DNA of 64,000 bases, from NCBI GenBank assembly GCA_938015445.1, contig CALLPE010000008.1, positions 62,001-126,000 on the forward strand, read 5' to 3'. The position numbers and the translations under genes were made by a program. The notes beneath the pieces were generated by a model, which was given only the letters and a program-made list of their open reading frames with translations, made no database searches and was not told where the DNA came from. Of this stretch, positions 8,529-17,281 are shown piece after piece (position 1 is the first letter of the stretch; each line of letters begins with the position of its first letter). The DNA is from an uncultured Pirellulales bacterium (GTDB taxonomy: Bacteria; Planctomycetota; Planctomycetia; Pirellulales; Thermoguttaceae).

Positions 8529-9140
8529 TTAAGGCGTCGCCAGCGGGCGTCGACGGGCCTCCATCGCTAGCAGCCGTCGCTTTAAGGCGGTGCCGCCTGG
8601 CGCCGAAAACTTGCCTAGGCTGCCATCGGCTGCCACTACGCGATGGCAGGGGACAACCAGCGGAAAGCGGTTGGAAGCCATACAGTTTCCCACCGCCCGC
8701 GCAGCACCCGGATAACCAGCCATCGCCGCCAGCCGTCCGTACGATACTGTGCAGCCGTAAGCAATTCGTTGGCAGCAGCGGAGCACACGTTGCTGGAAGC
8801 GGCTCAGGCCGTCGAAGTCAAGCGCCACGTCGGCAAAACTTTCTGGCTCGCCTTGAGTGTAGCCTAGCATACGGCGAACCAATTCGGGCTGGAGGTTACG
8901 CCGGGCGGCAGTAGCGGCCAGTTGCGGGCACAGGGCCGCCAGTGCTTTCTGCTGGCTGGCGTGGCCGAAACTCACCTGCCGCAGCTTCTGCCCGCACCAT
9001 AGCAAGGCGATCCAACCGAGCGAAGTTTCAAAACTCCAGTGCGCCGTTGTAACTGGGCACATCGCGCGTAGCTCCTGTAGCCGAGGGTGTGAAGCCATGG
9101 GCTTGGCGCAGCAATCCAGGCATCCAGGCCGTCGGTACAA
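8529..9140 (-). CDS. ogt: Methylated-DNA--protein-cysteine methyltransferase
   Basis: A protein of up to 203 residues, with in-frame ATGs at codons 15 and 28 that may be the true start. It carries the alkyl-acceptor motif PCHRVV with Cys at residue 165. Before it are the recognition-helix sequence TVSYGRLAAMAGYPGAARAVGNCMASN and the winged-helix region FQQRVLRCCQRIAYG; after it is GGTALKRRLLAMEARR. The protein transfers the alkyl group from O6-alkylguanine to its own cysteine, a suicide repair reaction. The N-terminal domain is poorly conserved, as usual. It is a single gene, not fused to an Ada domain. Confidence 0.92.
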   Translation of the reverse strand: MYRRPGCLDCCAKPMASHPRLQELRAMCPVTTAHWSFETSLGWIALLWCGQKLRQVSFGHASQQKALAALCPQLAATAARRNLQPELVRRMLGYTQGEPESFADVALDFDGLSRFQQRVLRCCQRIAYGCTVSYGRLAAMAGYPGAARAVGNCMASNRFPLVVPCHRVVAADGSLGKFSAPGGTALKRRLLAMEARRRPLATP

Positions 9141-9200
9141 GCCGCTGGACGTAGGGGTCGGCTACGGCTCCCCGTTTTGACAGCCGCTGCCGCATAACCA

Positions 9201-9240
9201 TATACTAGTGTAAACGCTGGCTACTAGTATATAAACGCCG
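9201..9240. repeat. Tandem/inverted ACTAGT repeat
   Basis: TATACTAGTGTAAACGCTGG is followed by CTACTAGTATATAAACGCCGG (two ~21-bp units). TATACTAGT (9201-9209) and ACTAGTATA (9223-9231) also form a dyad. It lies ~165-200 bases upstream of the gene at 9404 and behind ogt. It could be an operator or a simple duplication. Confidence 0.5.
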
Positions 9241-9403
9241 GTGGTTCGGGAGCCATCGCGAGATTTTATCGGCAAGAGCTTACTTCAGGCCGGTTCAACG
9301 CCACGGCGGCCCGCAGCGACAGCCTGCGGCAACGTTGGCCGCCGTCATTGGGTATGTGGCCAGAAGCGTCTAGCCGGTTGCATTTTCGCAAGGGAACAAG
9401 TTG

Positions 9404-10147
9404 ATGAATCGTTATGCTTCCTTGTGCGACGATTTCTTCTTGAACATGAACCTCAGCACGGAGATGGACCTGCCGACTAACCGCGAAACCGTGCTGCACT
9501 TCTTCGAAAGCGTACAGAAAAAATACCCTACTATGCGCAATTTCTATTCCCGCGATCGCGGGGATTTCGTCCTCGAAGAGGACAAAGACCACGGCCGCTA
9601 CCGGTGGTGCACGCTGGAAACCCGTCGGGTGTGCTCGGGGTACGTCAATCCAGAGTCGATCGAAGATGCCCTGCAACAGCACCGGCTGATATTGGAAATC
9701 GCCCCGTACACGCTGTCGGTCAGCCCGTTGGATTGCGAAGCTCTGGATGTACTGTTCGGTTTCGATTTCACGTACCGCGGCAACCACAACCAGCTTGTGG
9801 CCGAAGCGCTGGGCCTCAGCCCGTCGATGGAACGTATTCTCGACCAGCCGGGCGTAACGGTGCTGAACTACGAACCCTCGTTGACCGTGGCGTTGGATGA
9901 AGAATGTCGGCGGCAGTTTCGCGTAAGCGTAGAAACACGTACCAACGCTTATCAAGTGCGCACCGGCGACTATCCGGAAGAGCAGTTGAGCGTGTACGTC
10001 ACTGCCCGGCAGTACGGCAGCCTTTCGCCCGAGGACGATTTCTTGGCCACGCTGGACCGTTTGGCCGCCACTTGCCGTGAGATGATCGATTCTTACATCA
10101 GCGAGCATCTGTTGCAGCCGCTGGCGCGGGCAATATCCCTCAAGTAG
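9404..10147 (+). CDS. Conserved-looking cytoplasmic protein of unknown function
   Basis: A 247-residue protein. ATG 9404 follows AAGGGA at 9390-9395; a TTG one codon earlier is less likely. There is no signal peptide or membrane segment. The composition is that of a real soluble protein, acidic with many aromatic residues: FFESVQKKYPTMRNFYSR, VLEEDKDHGRYRW, and a central GFDFTYRGNHNQLVAEALG. I do not recognise the family. The gene runs in the same direction as maf, 130 bases upstream of it. Confidence 0.7.
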   Translation: MNRYASLCDDFFLNMNLSTEMDLPTNRETVLHFFESVQKKYPTMRNFYSRDRGDFVLEEDKDHGRYRWCTLETRRVCSGYVNPESIEDALQQHRLILEIAPYTLSVSPLDCEALDVLFGFDFTYRGNHNQLVAEALGLSPSMERILDQPGVTVLNYEPSLTVALDEECRRQFRVSVETRTNAYQVRTGDYPEEQLSVYVTARQYGSLSPEDDFLATLDRLAATCREMIDSYISEHLLQPLARAISLK

Positions 10148-10279
10148 CATCCGTCGGTTGGCCGAGTGTGCAAAGGCCGCGGTTGTTATCAACCGCCGAG
10201 ACACCCAAAGGTTGCGTGCTCGGGGGGTGCGGTCGGTGTACATGTCGTGCCGACGGATGGTGTTGAGCCGGAGGAAGCT

Positions 10280-10879
10280 ATGTCGCCTGAGGGGCGAAAA
10301 CTGATACTGGCCAGCCGTTCGCCCCGGCGCCGCCAGTTGCTGACTGCCGCCGGCTACCACTTCGAGGTACATCCGCCCAGCCCGGAGGCTGAGACCGACG
10401 AACTGCTGCCCGGCGAGACCCCAGCCCAGTTGGTCTGCCGACTGGCGCTTCAAAAGGCGGCTGATGTTGCCCGGCGAATCCCCGCCGGCCTGATCGTGGC
10501 CTGCGACACCGTGGTGCAATGCGATGGCCGCATCTTGGGAAAACCGCGCGATGCCGACGACGCCCGCCAGATGTTGCAACTACTCAGCGGTCGCGAGCAC
10601 CAAGTGTTAAGCGGCTTGTGCGTGTGGCCGATTCCGCACGGGACCCCGGAGCTCCGCCTGGCCGTCACCCGGCTGAGGATGGACCGGCTCGGCCGGGAAC
10701 AACTCGACGAGTACATCGCCAGCGGACAATGGGCCGGAAAGGCAGGGGCGTTCGGCTATCAAGACAGGTTGGGTTGGATACACGTGCTCGAAGGCAGCGA
10801 GTCGAACGTGGTCGGATTGCCCATGGAACTGCTAGTGGAGATGCTCGCCCGGCACGGCTTCGCCCAGCGTAATCCGTAG
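10280..10879 (+). CDS. maf: Maf-family nucleoside triphosphate pyrophosphatase
   Basis: A 199-residue protein starting at ATG 10280, preceded by GGAGGA (10270-10275). The N-terminal signature LILASRSPRRRQLL and the later ACDTVV (catalytic/metal Asp) are diagnostic of Maf/HAM1-like house-cleaning pyrophosphatases. The C-terminal half has EYIASGQWAGKAGAFGYQD and NVVGLPMELLVEML, as in Maf. The family hydrolyses non-canonical or methylated NTPs to NMP and PPi. The residues separating the dTTP/UTP from the m7GTP subfamily were not resolved, although the Q in GAFGYQ favours the dTTP/UTP type. Confidence 0.9.
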   Translation: MSPEGRKLILASRSPRRRQLLTAAGYHFEVHPPSPEAETDELLPGETPAQLVCRLALQKAADVARRIPAGLIVACDTVVQCDGRILGKPRDADDARQMLQLLSGREHQVLSGLCVWPIPHGTPELRLAVTRLRMDRLGREQLDEYIASGQWAGKAGAFGYQDRLGWIHVLEGSESNVVGLPMELLVEMLARHGFAQRNP

Positions 10880-11184
10880 ACCCAAACTTCCCGAAGCCTC
10901 TTCGCCTGGCAGAAGACGACTGGCAAGCAGGAGGGAAACGCGCCGCAGGGCATCGCCGCAGAAGCGCCGACAAGCTGATGAGCTGCGGCCCACGGGGCCG
11001 TGGCATCCGAGCAGCGGTTCGCCTACAATCAAGCGCTTCAGCTACAGTCAACCATCAAGCGCGACGCGCCGGGATATCGGCGCAGCGCGTTTCGGTGGCG
11101 ATGTATCGGGCGTTGGGATGCTGCGCAAGCGTTTGTGGGCAGGGGGCTGAAAACTAAGGTTTGCGGTTTGCCGAGGTTTTTGCC
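10880..11184. other. Gene-free spacer
   Basis: Between maf and the purine nucleoside phosphorylase gene. No gene, repeat or terminator was recognised. The downstream start is uncertain, so the spacer may be up to 24 bases shorter. Confidence 0.5.
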
Positions 11185-12006
11185 GTGTTGGAGATTCGCG
11201 CGCAGGTAGAACAGGCCGTCGAGCTGATCGGCCGCTATTGGTCCGAGCGGCCAAAGGTGGGCATCATCCTAGGTACCGGACTGGGAGCTTTGGCCACTGA
11301 GATACAGGCCGAAGCCCGGCTGGGCTACGAAGAGATTCCCCATTTTCCCCGCTCGACTTCCATCGGACACGCCGGGCAGTTGGTGTGCGGGCGTCTGGCG
11401 GGCGTGCCAGTGGTCGCCATGGAAGGCCGTTTCCACGCTTACGAGGGTTACACGTACAAGCAAATTACTTTTCCGGTGCGGGTGATGCGCGGGCTGGGGG
11501 CCGAAGTGCTGATTGCCTCCAACGCTTCCGGCGGTATGAATCCCCAGTACGCGCAAGGCGACATCGTGGTCATCGAAGACCATATCAATCTGATGAACGG
11601 CAACCCGCTGATCGGCGTCAACGACGACCGGCTCGGCCCACGCTTCCCCGATATGTCTGCCCCGTACGACCGGCGGTTGATCGACCGCGCGCTGGAGATC
11701 GCCCGCCGTGAGAACTTCGTGGCCCACAAGGGCGTTTACGTGGCCGTGACAGGACCGAACCTGGAGACACGCGCCGAATACCGGTTTTTGCGGGCGATTG
11801 GGGGCGATGTTGTCGGCATGTCCACCGTGCCGGAGGTGCTGGTGGCCGTTCACGCCGGCATGCGCGTGCTGGCGCTGTCGGTCGTAACCGACATGTGCCT
11901 GCCGGATGCGCTGAAGCCCATCAACATCGAGGAAATCCTGGCTACAGCGGCCGGCGCTGAGCCGAAGTTGCGGAAGATCGTCTTGGGTGTGCTGGAGCTG
12001 TGTTAA
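11185..12006 (+). CDS. punA: Purine nucleoside phosphorylase (trimeric PNP/MTAP family)
   Basis: About 273 residues. The start is a choice among GTG 11185, TTG 11188 and TTG 11161; GTG 11185 fits the usual N-terminus best. Family landmarks are GIILGTGLGALA, the phosphate-site SIGHAGQL, EGRFHAYEGY, LIASNASGGMNPQYAQGDIV and GPNLETRAEYRFLRAIGGDVVGMST. It cleaves purine nucleosides with phosphate for salvage. The base-recognition Asn of the VTN motif in 6-oxopurine-specific enzymes is Asp here (SVVTDMC), which may shift specificity towards 6-aminopurines. Confidence 0.88.
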   Translation: MLEIRAQVEQAVELIGRYWSERPKVGIILGTGLGALATEIQAEARLGYEEIPHFPRSTSIGHAGQLVCGRLAGVPVVAMEGRFHAYEGYTYKQITFPVRVMRGLGAEVLIASNASGGMNPQYAQGDIVVIEDHINLMNGNPLIGVNDDRLGPRFPDMSAPYDRRLIDRALEIARRENFVAHKGVYVAVTGPNLETRAEYRFLRAIGGDVVGMSTVPEVLVAVHAGMRVLALSVVTDMCLPDALKPINIEEILATAAGAEPKLRKIVLGVLELC

Positions 12007-12078
12007 CCGCACCCTGCCCAGCAGCGCAGCAATCAAGATCGACTCGCGCAGCCGCTTCCGCTAAAGAAAAGCGACTTT

Positions 12079-14253
12079 ATGAGGCTCCTGGCAGGCTGGT
12101 GTAACACTGTGATGCTGGCGGCAGTGTTGATCCACGCCGTAGCGTGCGCTTCCGAGCCAGGCAGGCCTCTTCGGGCGGCGGGCCATGCTTCTGGCTCGGC
12201 GGCAGCGAACAATTTCCCGGCTACTGCCGTGGCTGACACTGGCAGCGCAGGGAAGCAGTATTTCGCAATCGAGGTCGTAGACTCGCAGACCGGCCGCGGC
12301 GTGCCAATGGTCGAACTGGAAACCGTCAACGCCGTTCGCTACTACACCGACAGCAACGGCTTGGCGGCCTTCTACGAGCCGGGCCTGATGAACCAAAGGG
12401 TCTTTTTTCAGGTCCGCAGCCACGGATACCAGTTCCCCAAAGACGGCTTCGGGGCCGAGGGAACCACGCTTCATGTCGTGCCCGGCGGAAAAGCACAGCT
12501 CAAAGTGCATCGTGTGAACATCGCCGAGCGGCTGTACCGCGTAACCGGCGAAGGCATCTACCGCGACAGTGTGCTGTTGGGCCGCCCGACGCCCATCGCC
12601 CAACCGTTGCTCAACGGCCAAGTGATGGGACAAGACAGCGTGCTGACAGCCGTGTATCGCGGCAAGCTGTACTGGTTCTGGGGCGATACTCAGCAGCCGG
12701 CTCATCCGCTGGGAAACTTTCATGCATCAGGTGCGATGTCGGATTTGCCGGGCCGCGGCGGATTGGACCCCGAGCGCGGGGTCGAGCTGGAGTATTTCGT
12801 CGACCAGCAAGGCAAGTCGCGGGCGATGGCGCCGATGGCCGGGGAAGGCCCCACTTGGATCGAAGCCCTGGCCGTGCTGAGCGACGAAACCGGCCAAGAA
12901 CGGCTTTACGCGATCTACGTGAAAGTCCGTCCGGGGTCTTTACAAGCATATCGGCGCGGGATTGCCGTTTTCGATGACAAGCAGGGTCGTTTCCAGCACG
13001 TGGCCGACTGGCCGGCCCAGTTTCCCATCCAACCGGCCGGACATACCTTCAAACGCAGCGAAGATGGTGTGGAGTACTTGTACTTTGCCTTTCCGGTCCC
13101 GGTCGTTCGGGTGCGCGCCAACACGAGCGATTTCCGCCGTCCCGAGGCATACCAGGCTTACACCTGCCTTAAACCCGCAACAGCGCTGCCAGACCAAGAC
13201 GACGGCCACAACAGGTCCTCCCGGGACGGCCTAAAGCAGGCTGCCAGCCGTATCGACCGCTGCGACGACGGTCGGGTGCGCTGGGGCTGGAAGACCAACA
13301 CGGCGCCGCTCAGCCCGCAACAGCAAGCCGCGCTGGTCGATGCCGGCATACTCCAGCCGCACGAGGCGCTGCTGCACCTGCAAGACCCCGACAGCGGCAA
13401 ACCAGTGCTGGCCCATCGCGGCTCGGTCTATTGGAACGCGTACCGACAGCGGTGGACGATGATCTTCTGCGAACAGTTCGGCACTTCCGTGTTGGGCGAA
13501 ATCTGGTACGCCGAGGCCGACACGCCGCTAGGTCCCTGGGTGTATGCCCGCAAGATCGTCACCCACGATAAACAGAGTTTCTACAATCCCAAACAACATC
13601 CAGAGTTCGACAAGCACGCCGGTCGGATCATCTTTTTCGAGGGCACATATACGCACACTTTTTCGGGCAATCCGCAGCGCACGCCGCGGTATGATTACAA
13701 CCAGATGATGTACAAGCTCGACTTGGCCGACCAGCGCCTAGTGCTGCCCGTGGCAGTCTATCGTTTTGCTGGACGCGACGGCGCCGAAAGGCTAGAAACG
13801 GTAACCCGGATAGCAGGGACGAGAGGCGCAAAAGTGGCTTTTTTCGCCCTGGACCGGCCGCGGCCGGGTTGCGTGGCGGTCGTGCCCGACGGCAAAAATT
13901 CCGGCCAACTGCGAGTCGAGCTTGTCGCGGATTCAACAGTCCGCTCGTCCGGCGGGCCGCAAGTATCTTACAACCGGCCGCAAGTGTCGTCCGGCGCTGG
14001 CAGCACGGCAGCAGTGGAGCAAGCCCCGCAAGTTATCTTCTACGCCTTGCCAGCCGGGGAGGCCAATCCGCTTGCGAGCGCCCTGCCGCTGTATGAGTAT
14101 CGCAGCAAAGACGGCTCGCAGCGGGTGTATAGCACGCCGGAGGACGCTCCGCCAGGATACGTCCGCGCCGAAAAACCGTTGTGCCTGGTGTGGCGAAATC
14201 CGATCGGGTCGGGCGTGCTGCCGGACGCGGTGCGCGATTCATCGGCGGACTGA
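12079..14253 (+). CDS. Secreted beta-propeller-like protein (DUF4185/GH43-like), unknown substrate
   Basis: A 724-residue exported protein with a signal peptide at ~1-25 (GWCNTVMLAAVLIHAVACAS), possibly a lipoprotein. Residues ~60-150 look like a carboxypeptidase-regulatory-type beta sandwich (VVDSQTGRGVPMVELETVNA, TDSNGLAAFYEPGLM). Then come propeller-like blades: VYRGKLYWFWGDTQQP, LYAIYVKV, YLYFAFPVPVVRV, RGSVYWNAYRQRWTMIF and GEIWYAEADTPLGPWVYARKI. The last is the blade motif of GH43/DUF4185 proteins. The C-terminal ~170 residues have YRFAGRDGAER and LPLYEYRSKDGSQRVYSTPE, repeat-like motifs of unknown fold. A carbohydrate-related role is an inference. Confidence 0.75.
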   Translation: MRLLAGWCNTVMLAAVLIHAVACASEPGRPLRAAGHASGSAAANNFPATAVADTGSAGKQYFAIEVVDSQTGRGVPMVELETVNAVRYYTDSNGLAAFYEPGLMNQRVFFQVRSHGYQFPKDGFGAEGTTLHVVPGGKAQLKVHRVNIAERLYRVTGEGIYRDSVLLGRPTPIAQPLLNGQVMGQDSVLTAVYRGKLYWFWGDTQQPAHPLGNFHASGAMSDLPGRGGLDPERGVELEYFVDQQGKSRAMAPMAGEGPTWIEALAVLSDETGQERLYAIYVKVRPGSLQAYRRGIAVFDDKQGRFQHVADWPAQFPIQPAGHTFKRSEDGVEYLYFAFPVPVVRVRANTSDFRRPEAYQAYTCLKPATALPDQDDGHNRSSRDGLKQAASRIDRCDDGRVRWGWKTNTAPLSPQQQAALVDAGILQPHEALLHLQDPDSGKPVLAHRGSVYWNAYRQRWTMIFCEQFGTSVLGEIWYAEADTPLGPWVYARKIVTHDKQSFYNPKQHPEFDKHAGRIIFFEGTYTHTFSGNPQRTPRYDYNQMMYKLDLADQRLVLPVAVYRFAGRDGAERLETVTRIAGTRGAKVAFFALDRPRPGCVAVVPDGKNSGQLRVELVADSTVRSSGGPQVSYNRPQVSSGAGSTAAVEQAPQVIFYALPAGEANPLASALPLYEYRSKDGSQRVYSTPEDAPPGYVRAEKPLCLVWRNPIGSGVLPDAVRDSSAD

Positions 14254-14486
14254 CAGGTTTCGGTAAGGGCCGATTTTGGTATGGGCCGACGGGCAGCGCG
14301 TCGACAATCACGCGGTCACAAGCCGCCCTTATTGGTAAGAGCCAATCCGATCGCAGCCTCTACTTTACTTGGCTTTGAGGCGTTAACATCAAGGCTGTCC
14401 CTCCGGCCGTGGGGGTGTGGCGCGGGACATATCCGGGTACGATACAATAGTAGCGCTCCAGCAAGTCCGTGTGGCATTGATTTGGC

Positions 14487-16415
14487 ATGGCCATTGAAGT
14501 TGTCTGCCCGTGGTGTGCGGCGGAGTTCCTGACATCGGATGCCCGCGCCGGCGTCACCCAGTCTTGTCCGGCCTGCGGCAAACCGGTGGCCATCCCTTTG
14601 GCCGGAACGCTTCCGGAAGGGAAGCTCATTGGGCGTGGCTCGGGGTCGGCTTCCGAAGGCAGCAAACCGGTGATCGATCTTTCCGCACCGCCGGTGGCGC
14701 GCCGGACAGTGCCCGTCCCGCCTCCGCTGCCGGACGAAGTGCTCAAGGCCGAGCAGACCGGGCCGTCTCAGTGGCCGGTCGTGGGCGAGCCACCGGTCGT
14801 TGTTGGGCCGCCCGTAGTCGGGGATGGGCCGGTTGTGGGGGTCAGCAGGTCGGCCACGGCCGGCAAAGCTGCCTCCTCCCAGTCGAAGCCGGCCGAAAGC
14901 CGTTCGTCGGCCCGACGCCGGGCTGTAGTGCCCCAGTGGGCATGGGTTGGATTGGCGGGTGCGGGGCTGGTGGCGGTACTGCTGGCGGCGCTGTACCTGA
15001 CCAAACCATGGCGCGCCAGGCAAGCGACGCCCACACGCGAGTCGGCGGTGAAATGGGTTGCGGAAGAGCCGGACTTGCTGGCCGAGAATGTCGAGGAGCC
15101 ACCAGCCAAGCCGAAGCCCAGCACGCCCAGTGAAAAACCTTCCGTTGAGAAACCTAAGCCGTCAGGCCGGCCGCTGGTCAAGCTCCCGGTGGCCCGATCG
15201 CCCGACGATGTCGTTAAAGCCATCGTTAAAATCCGCATACCCGACCCAGGCGAAGGCGGTTCCGCTACCGGCACGGGATTCCTGATCAATGATTTCGGCT
15301 GGGTGGCCACCAACTACCATGTGGTGGCCAATGCGACCACGGCGGTGCAAGCCGAGTTCATCAACGGCCAACAATATCAGTTCGAGGGCCTGGTGGCCCA
15401 AGACCCCCAACGCGATCTGGCTATCCTGAAACTGGCCGATTTCCCGCTGGGCGCCATGGTGTTGGACATATCGTACGACCAGACGCCCCGGGTGGGCACG
15501 GAAGTGTTTGCGGTCGGGCATCCTTATAACGTCGATTTTTCGGTGTCCAAAGGGATCGTCAGTCGGGTGCTGAGCACCGATGAGCTGCTGCGGCAGGTCC
15601 GGGACGCTATCGGCCGTGAGATACGCGCCCCGGTCGATACTGTCTGGATCCAGCACGACGCCAAGACTGCCGTGGGCAACAGCGGCGGACCGTTGGTGGA
15701 CGGCTCCGGCCGCGTGTTGGGAGTGAACACCTTTTTGCACCTTAAAGCCGATTATGGCTACGCCAGCCACGTCCGATACCTACGAGCGTTGGCGGCCAAG
15801 GCCAGCGGGCAGGTGACGCCGTTGCCACCACCCGGCCAAACGCCGCCCAGACCGAAGCCCCCTTCCGGCCGGCCCGACCTAGAGCCGGATTTGGTCGTCC
15901 GACTCAACGACCTGCTGGTGCAAGCCAAAGCCATGGACTTCCTTCCGGCCGACAGTGCGCAGTACAACGTGCTGGCCGAGCTGGCTGTCTGGCTGACGCT
16001 GGCGCGGCACGCCAAGGAAAAAGGCCTGCCGGCTCACCCACGGGCGCAAATGCTGGCCGACGCCGCCGCGAAAGCCGACGAGATTTTCGCCCAAGTCGTC
16101 AAGGTCCGGTTCGACCACAAGCGAGCCGCGGCCATCAACCAGTTCGCCCAAGAGCGGTTGGCCAAGCAGGGCGAAGGCCTACTAGTGGTAGGCGAGCTTG
16201 CGGGCCGCGGCCCAGACGCCCTGCTGTTCCAAATCAAAGACACCGACCAGAAGCTGGTGGTCGAAGTGCCCCGCGAAGTGGCCGAACAAGCACAACAAGG
16301 GGACCGCTGGTTGGTGCTCGGAATATGTCAACACATGCAAGACATCGTGGATAAGCAAGGCAACACGATGCGGGTGCCAAAAGTGCTTTCGTACCATTAT
16401 CACCGGTTGGAGTAA
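14487..16415 (+). CDS. Membrane-anchored S1C (trypsin-like) protease with zinc ribbon
   Basis: A 642-residue protein. It begins with a zinc ribbon (CPWCAAEF and SCPACGKPV, residues ~6-33), followed by a Pro/Val-rich linker, one transmembrane helix (~150-172, WVGLAGAGLVAVLLAALYL) and a Pro/Lys-rich spacer. The trypsin-like domain at ~245-435 shows the full triad: His in TNYHVV, Asp in RDLAILKL and Ser in GNSGGPLV. A helical/OB-like C-terminal region replaces the PDZ domains of DegP. It probably cleaves envelope proteins, with the ribbon on the cytoplasmic side. It starts ~230 bases after the propeller gene. Confidence 0.85.
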   Translation: MAIEVVCPWCAAEFLTSDARAGVTQSCPACGKPVAIPLAGTLPEGKLIGRGSGSASEGSKPVIDLSAPPVARRTVPVPPPLPDEVLKAEQTGPSQWPVVGEPPVVVGPPVVGDGPVVGVSRSATAGKAASSQSKPAESRSSARRRAVVPQWAWVGLAGAGLVAVLLAALYLTKPWRARQATPTRESAVKWVAEEPDLLAENVEEPPAKPKPSTPSEKPSVEKPKPSGRPLVKLPVARSPDDVVKAIVKIRIPDPGEGGSATGTGFLINDFGWVATNYHVVANATTAVQAEFINGQQYQFEGLVAQDPQRDLAILKLADFPLGAMVLDISYDQTPRVGTEVFAVGHPYNVDFSVSKGIVSRVLSTDELLRQVRDAIGREIRAPVDTVWIQHDAKTAVGNSGGPLVDGSGRVLGVNTFLHLKADYGYASHVRYLRALAAKASGQVTPLPPPGQTPPRPKPPSGRPDLEPDLVVRLNDLLVQAKAMDFLPADSAQYNVLAELAVWLTLARHAKEKGLPAHPRAQMLADAAAKADEIFAQVVKVRFDHKRAAAINQFAQERLAKQGEGLLVVGELAGRGPDALLFQIKDTDQKLVVEVPREVAEQAQQGDRWLVLGICQHMQDIVDKQGNTMRVPKVLSYHYHRLE

Positions 16416-16466
16416 ATCGGCAGCGGCTTGGGCTTCTCGAAAAAAAGAAAAAAGAAGGACTGTTTT

Positions 16467-17033
16467 ATGCAGCTTGGCGTTGCCCAACAAATACTCGATA
16501 TTGGGCGCACCTGCGAAATCGAAAACAGGTACGAAGCCAAAAGCTGCAACTACCTGGGCCGCCAGTGGGAGGGGTTTAATGACTTTCTTAACAGGCGGCT
16601 GGGTGGCATGTTTCTTCCGTATCCGCCGGGCGCTTATTCGGGCATCTGCGACGTCGTTCTGACGGACGCTGACAACAAACGCTATTGGATCGAAGTGAAG
16701 TTTTGCTGGACTTACAGCAACGATGTCAACCGGCCGAACTCCGTATTCCACAAACACCTTTTTTCGGATGAAGAGTCCGCGCTGAAGGATGTACGCGACA
16801 AGCTCGCCACTTTGATCGGCCATCGGCAAGCGGGCGAGCTGGGGTTCCTCTTGGTGTGCTTGTTCACGGATTCGATTCCTCTGGATCGGTACCATATTGC
16901 TAAACTGGAGCAGTCCGCCGGATTAAATAAGGCGCCGTGGGTCAAGTACGAACTACCCCCATGGCGCAGCCGAGACCCTAACGTGCCCGGAGGGTGCGTG
17001 ACAGCTTACTACTGGCAACGGCCCGCGCGCTAA
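16467..17033 (+). CDS. PD-(D/E)XK nuclease-like protein
   Basis: A 188-residue protein. ATG 16467 follows AGAAGGA (16453-16459) in an A-rich leader; a TTG at 16428 would add 13 basic residues. The central sequence GICDVVLTDADNKRYWIEVKFCW has the D-(x)15-ExK arrangement of restriction-endonuclease-like folds, followed by a helix (SALKDVRDKLATLIGHR) and a strand (LGFLLVCLFTD). The charged core suggests a nuclease, but no partner methylase or other defence gene lies nearby. The function is inferred from the motif only. Confidence 0.6.
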   Translation: MQLGVAQQILDIGRTCEIENRYEAKSCNYLGRQWEGFNDFLNRRLGGMFLPYPPGAYSGICDVVLTDADNKRYWIEVKFCWTYSNDVNRPNSVFHKHLFSDEESALKDVRDKLATLIGHRQAGELGFLLVCLFTDSIPLDRYHIAKLEQSAGLNKAPWVKYELPPWRSRDPNVPGGCVTAYYWQRPAR

Positions 17034-17281
17034 ACACGTACAAGGTGCCTTTTACGAGTTTTGTGGGGATAGACGGCAGTTCCGCTTGCAAGTCGGCACA
17101 TCCCTGAGTGAGAATACCGACTGACTGGCGGTGGGCGGGGAATCTGTGTCGCGCAAGCGGGAATCGGATTTCTACAGCGACACGGTCGACCGTCGTGTGA
17201 GGGTTCTGTATCGCGCTGCTGCGTGGCAAGCAGGCGGAACTCTGTGCGTCAAGACGGGCATCGCTTCAGGAGCTTCGGGAT
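17034..17281. promoter_or_regulatory. Spacer expected to hold the acl operon promoter
   Basis: A 248-base gap in front of the two-gene citrate-lyase operon. AGGAG at 17267-17271 is the ribosome binding site for ATG 17282. No clear -35/-10 pair was identified. Confidence 0.35.

Noticed and set aside
9266-10579. Minus-strand frame of 437 residues across two plus-strand genes
   Set aside because: It covers maf (unambiguous) and the unknown protein before it; no motif or ribosome binding site.
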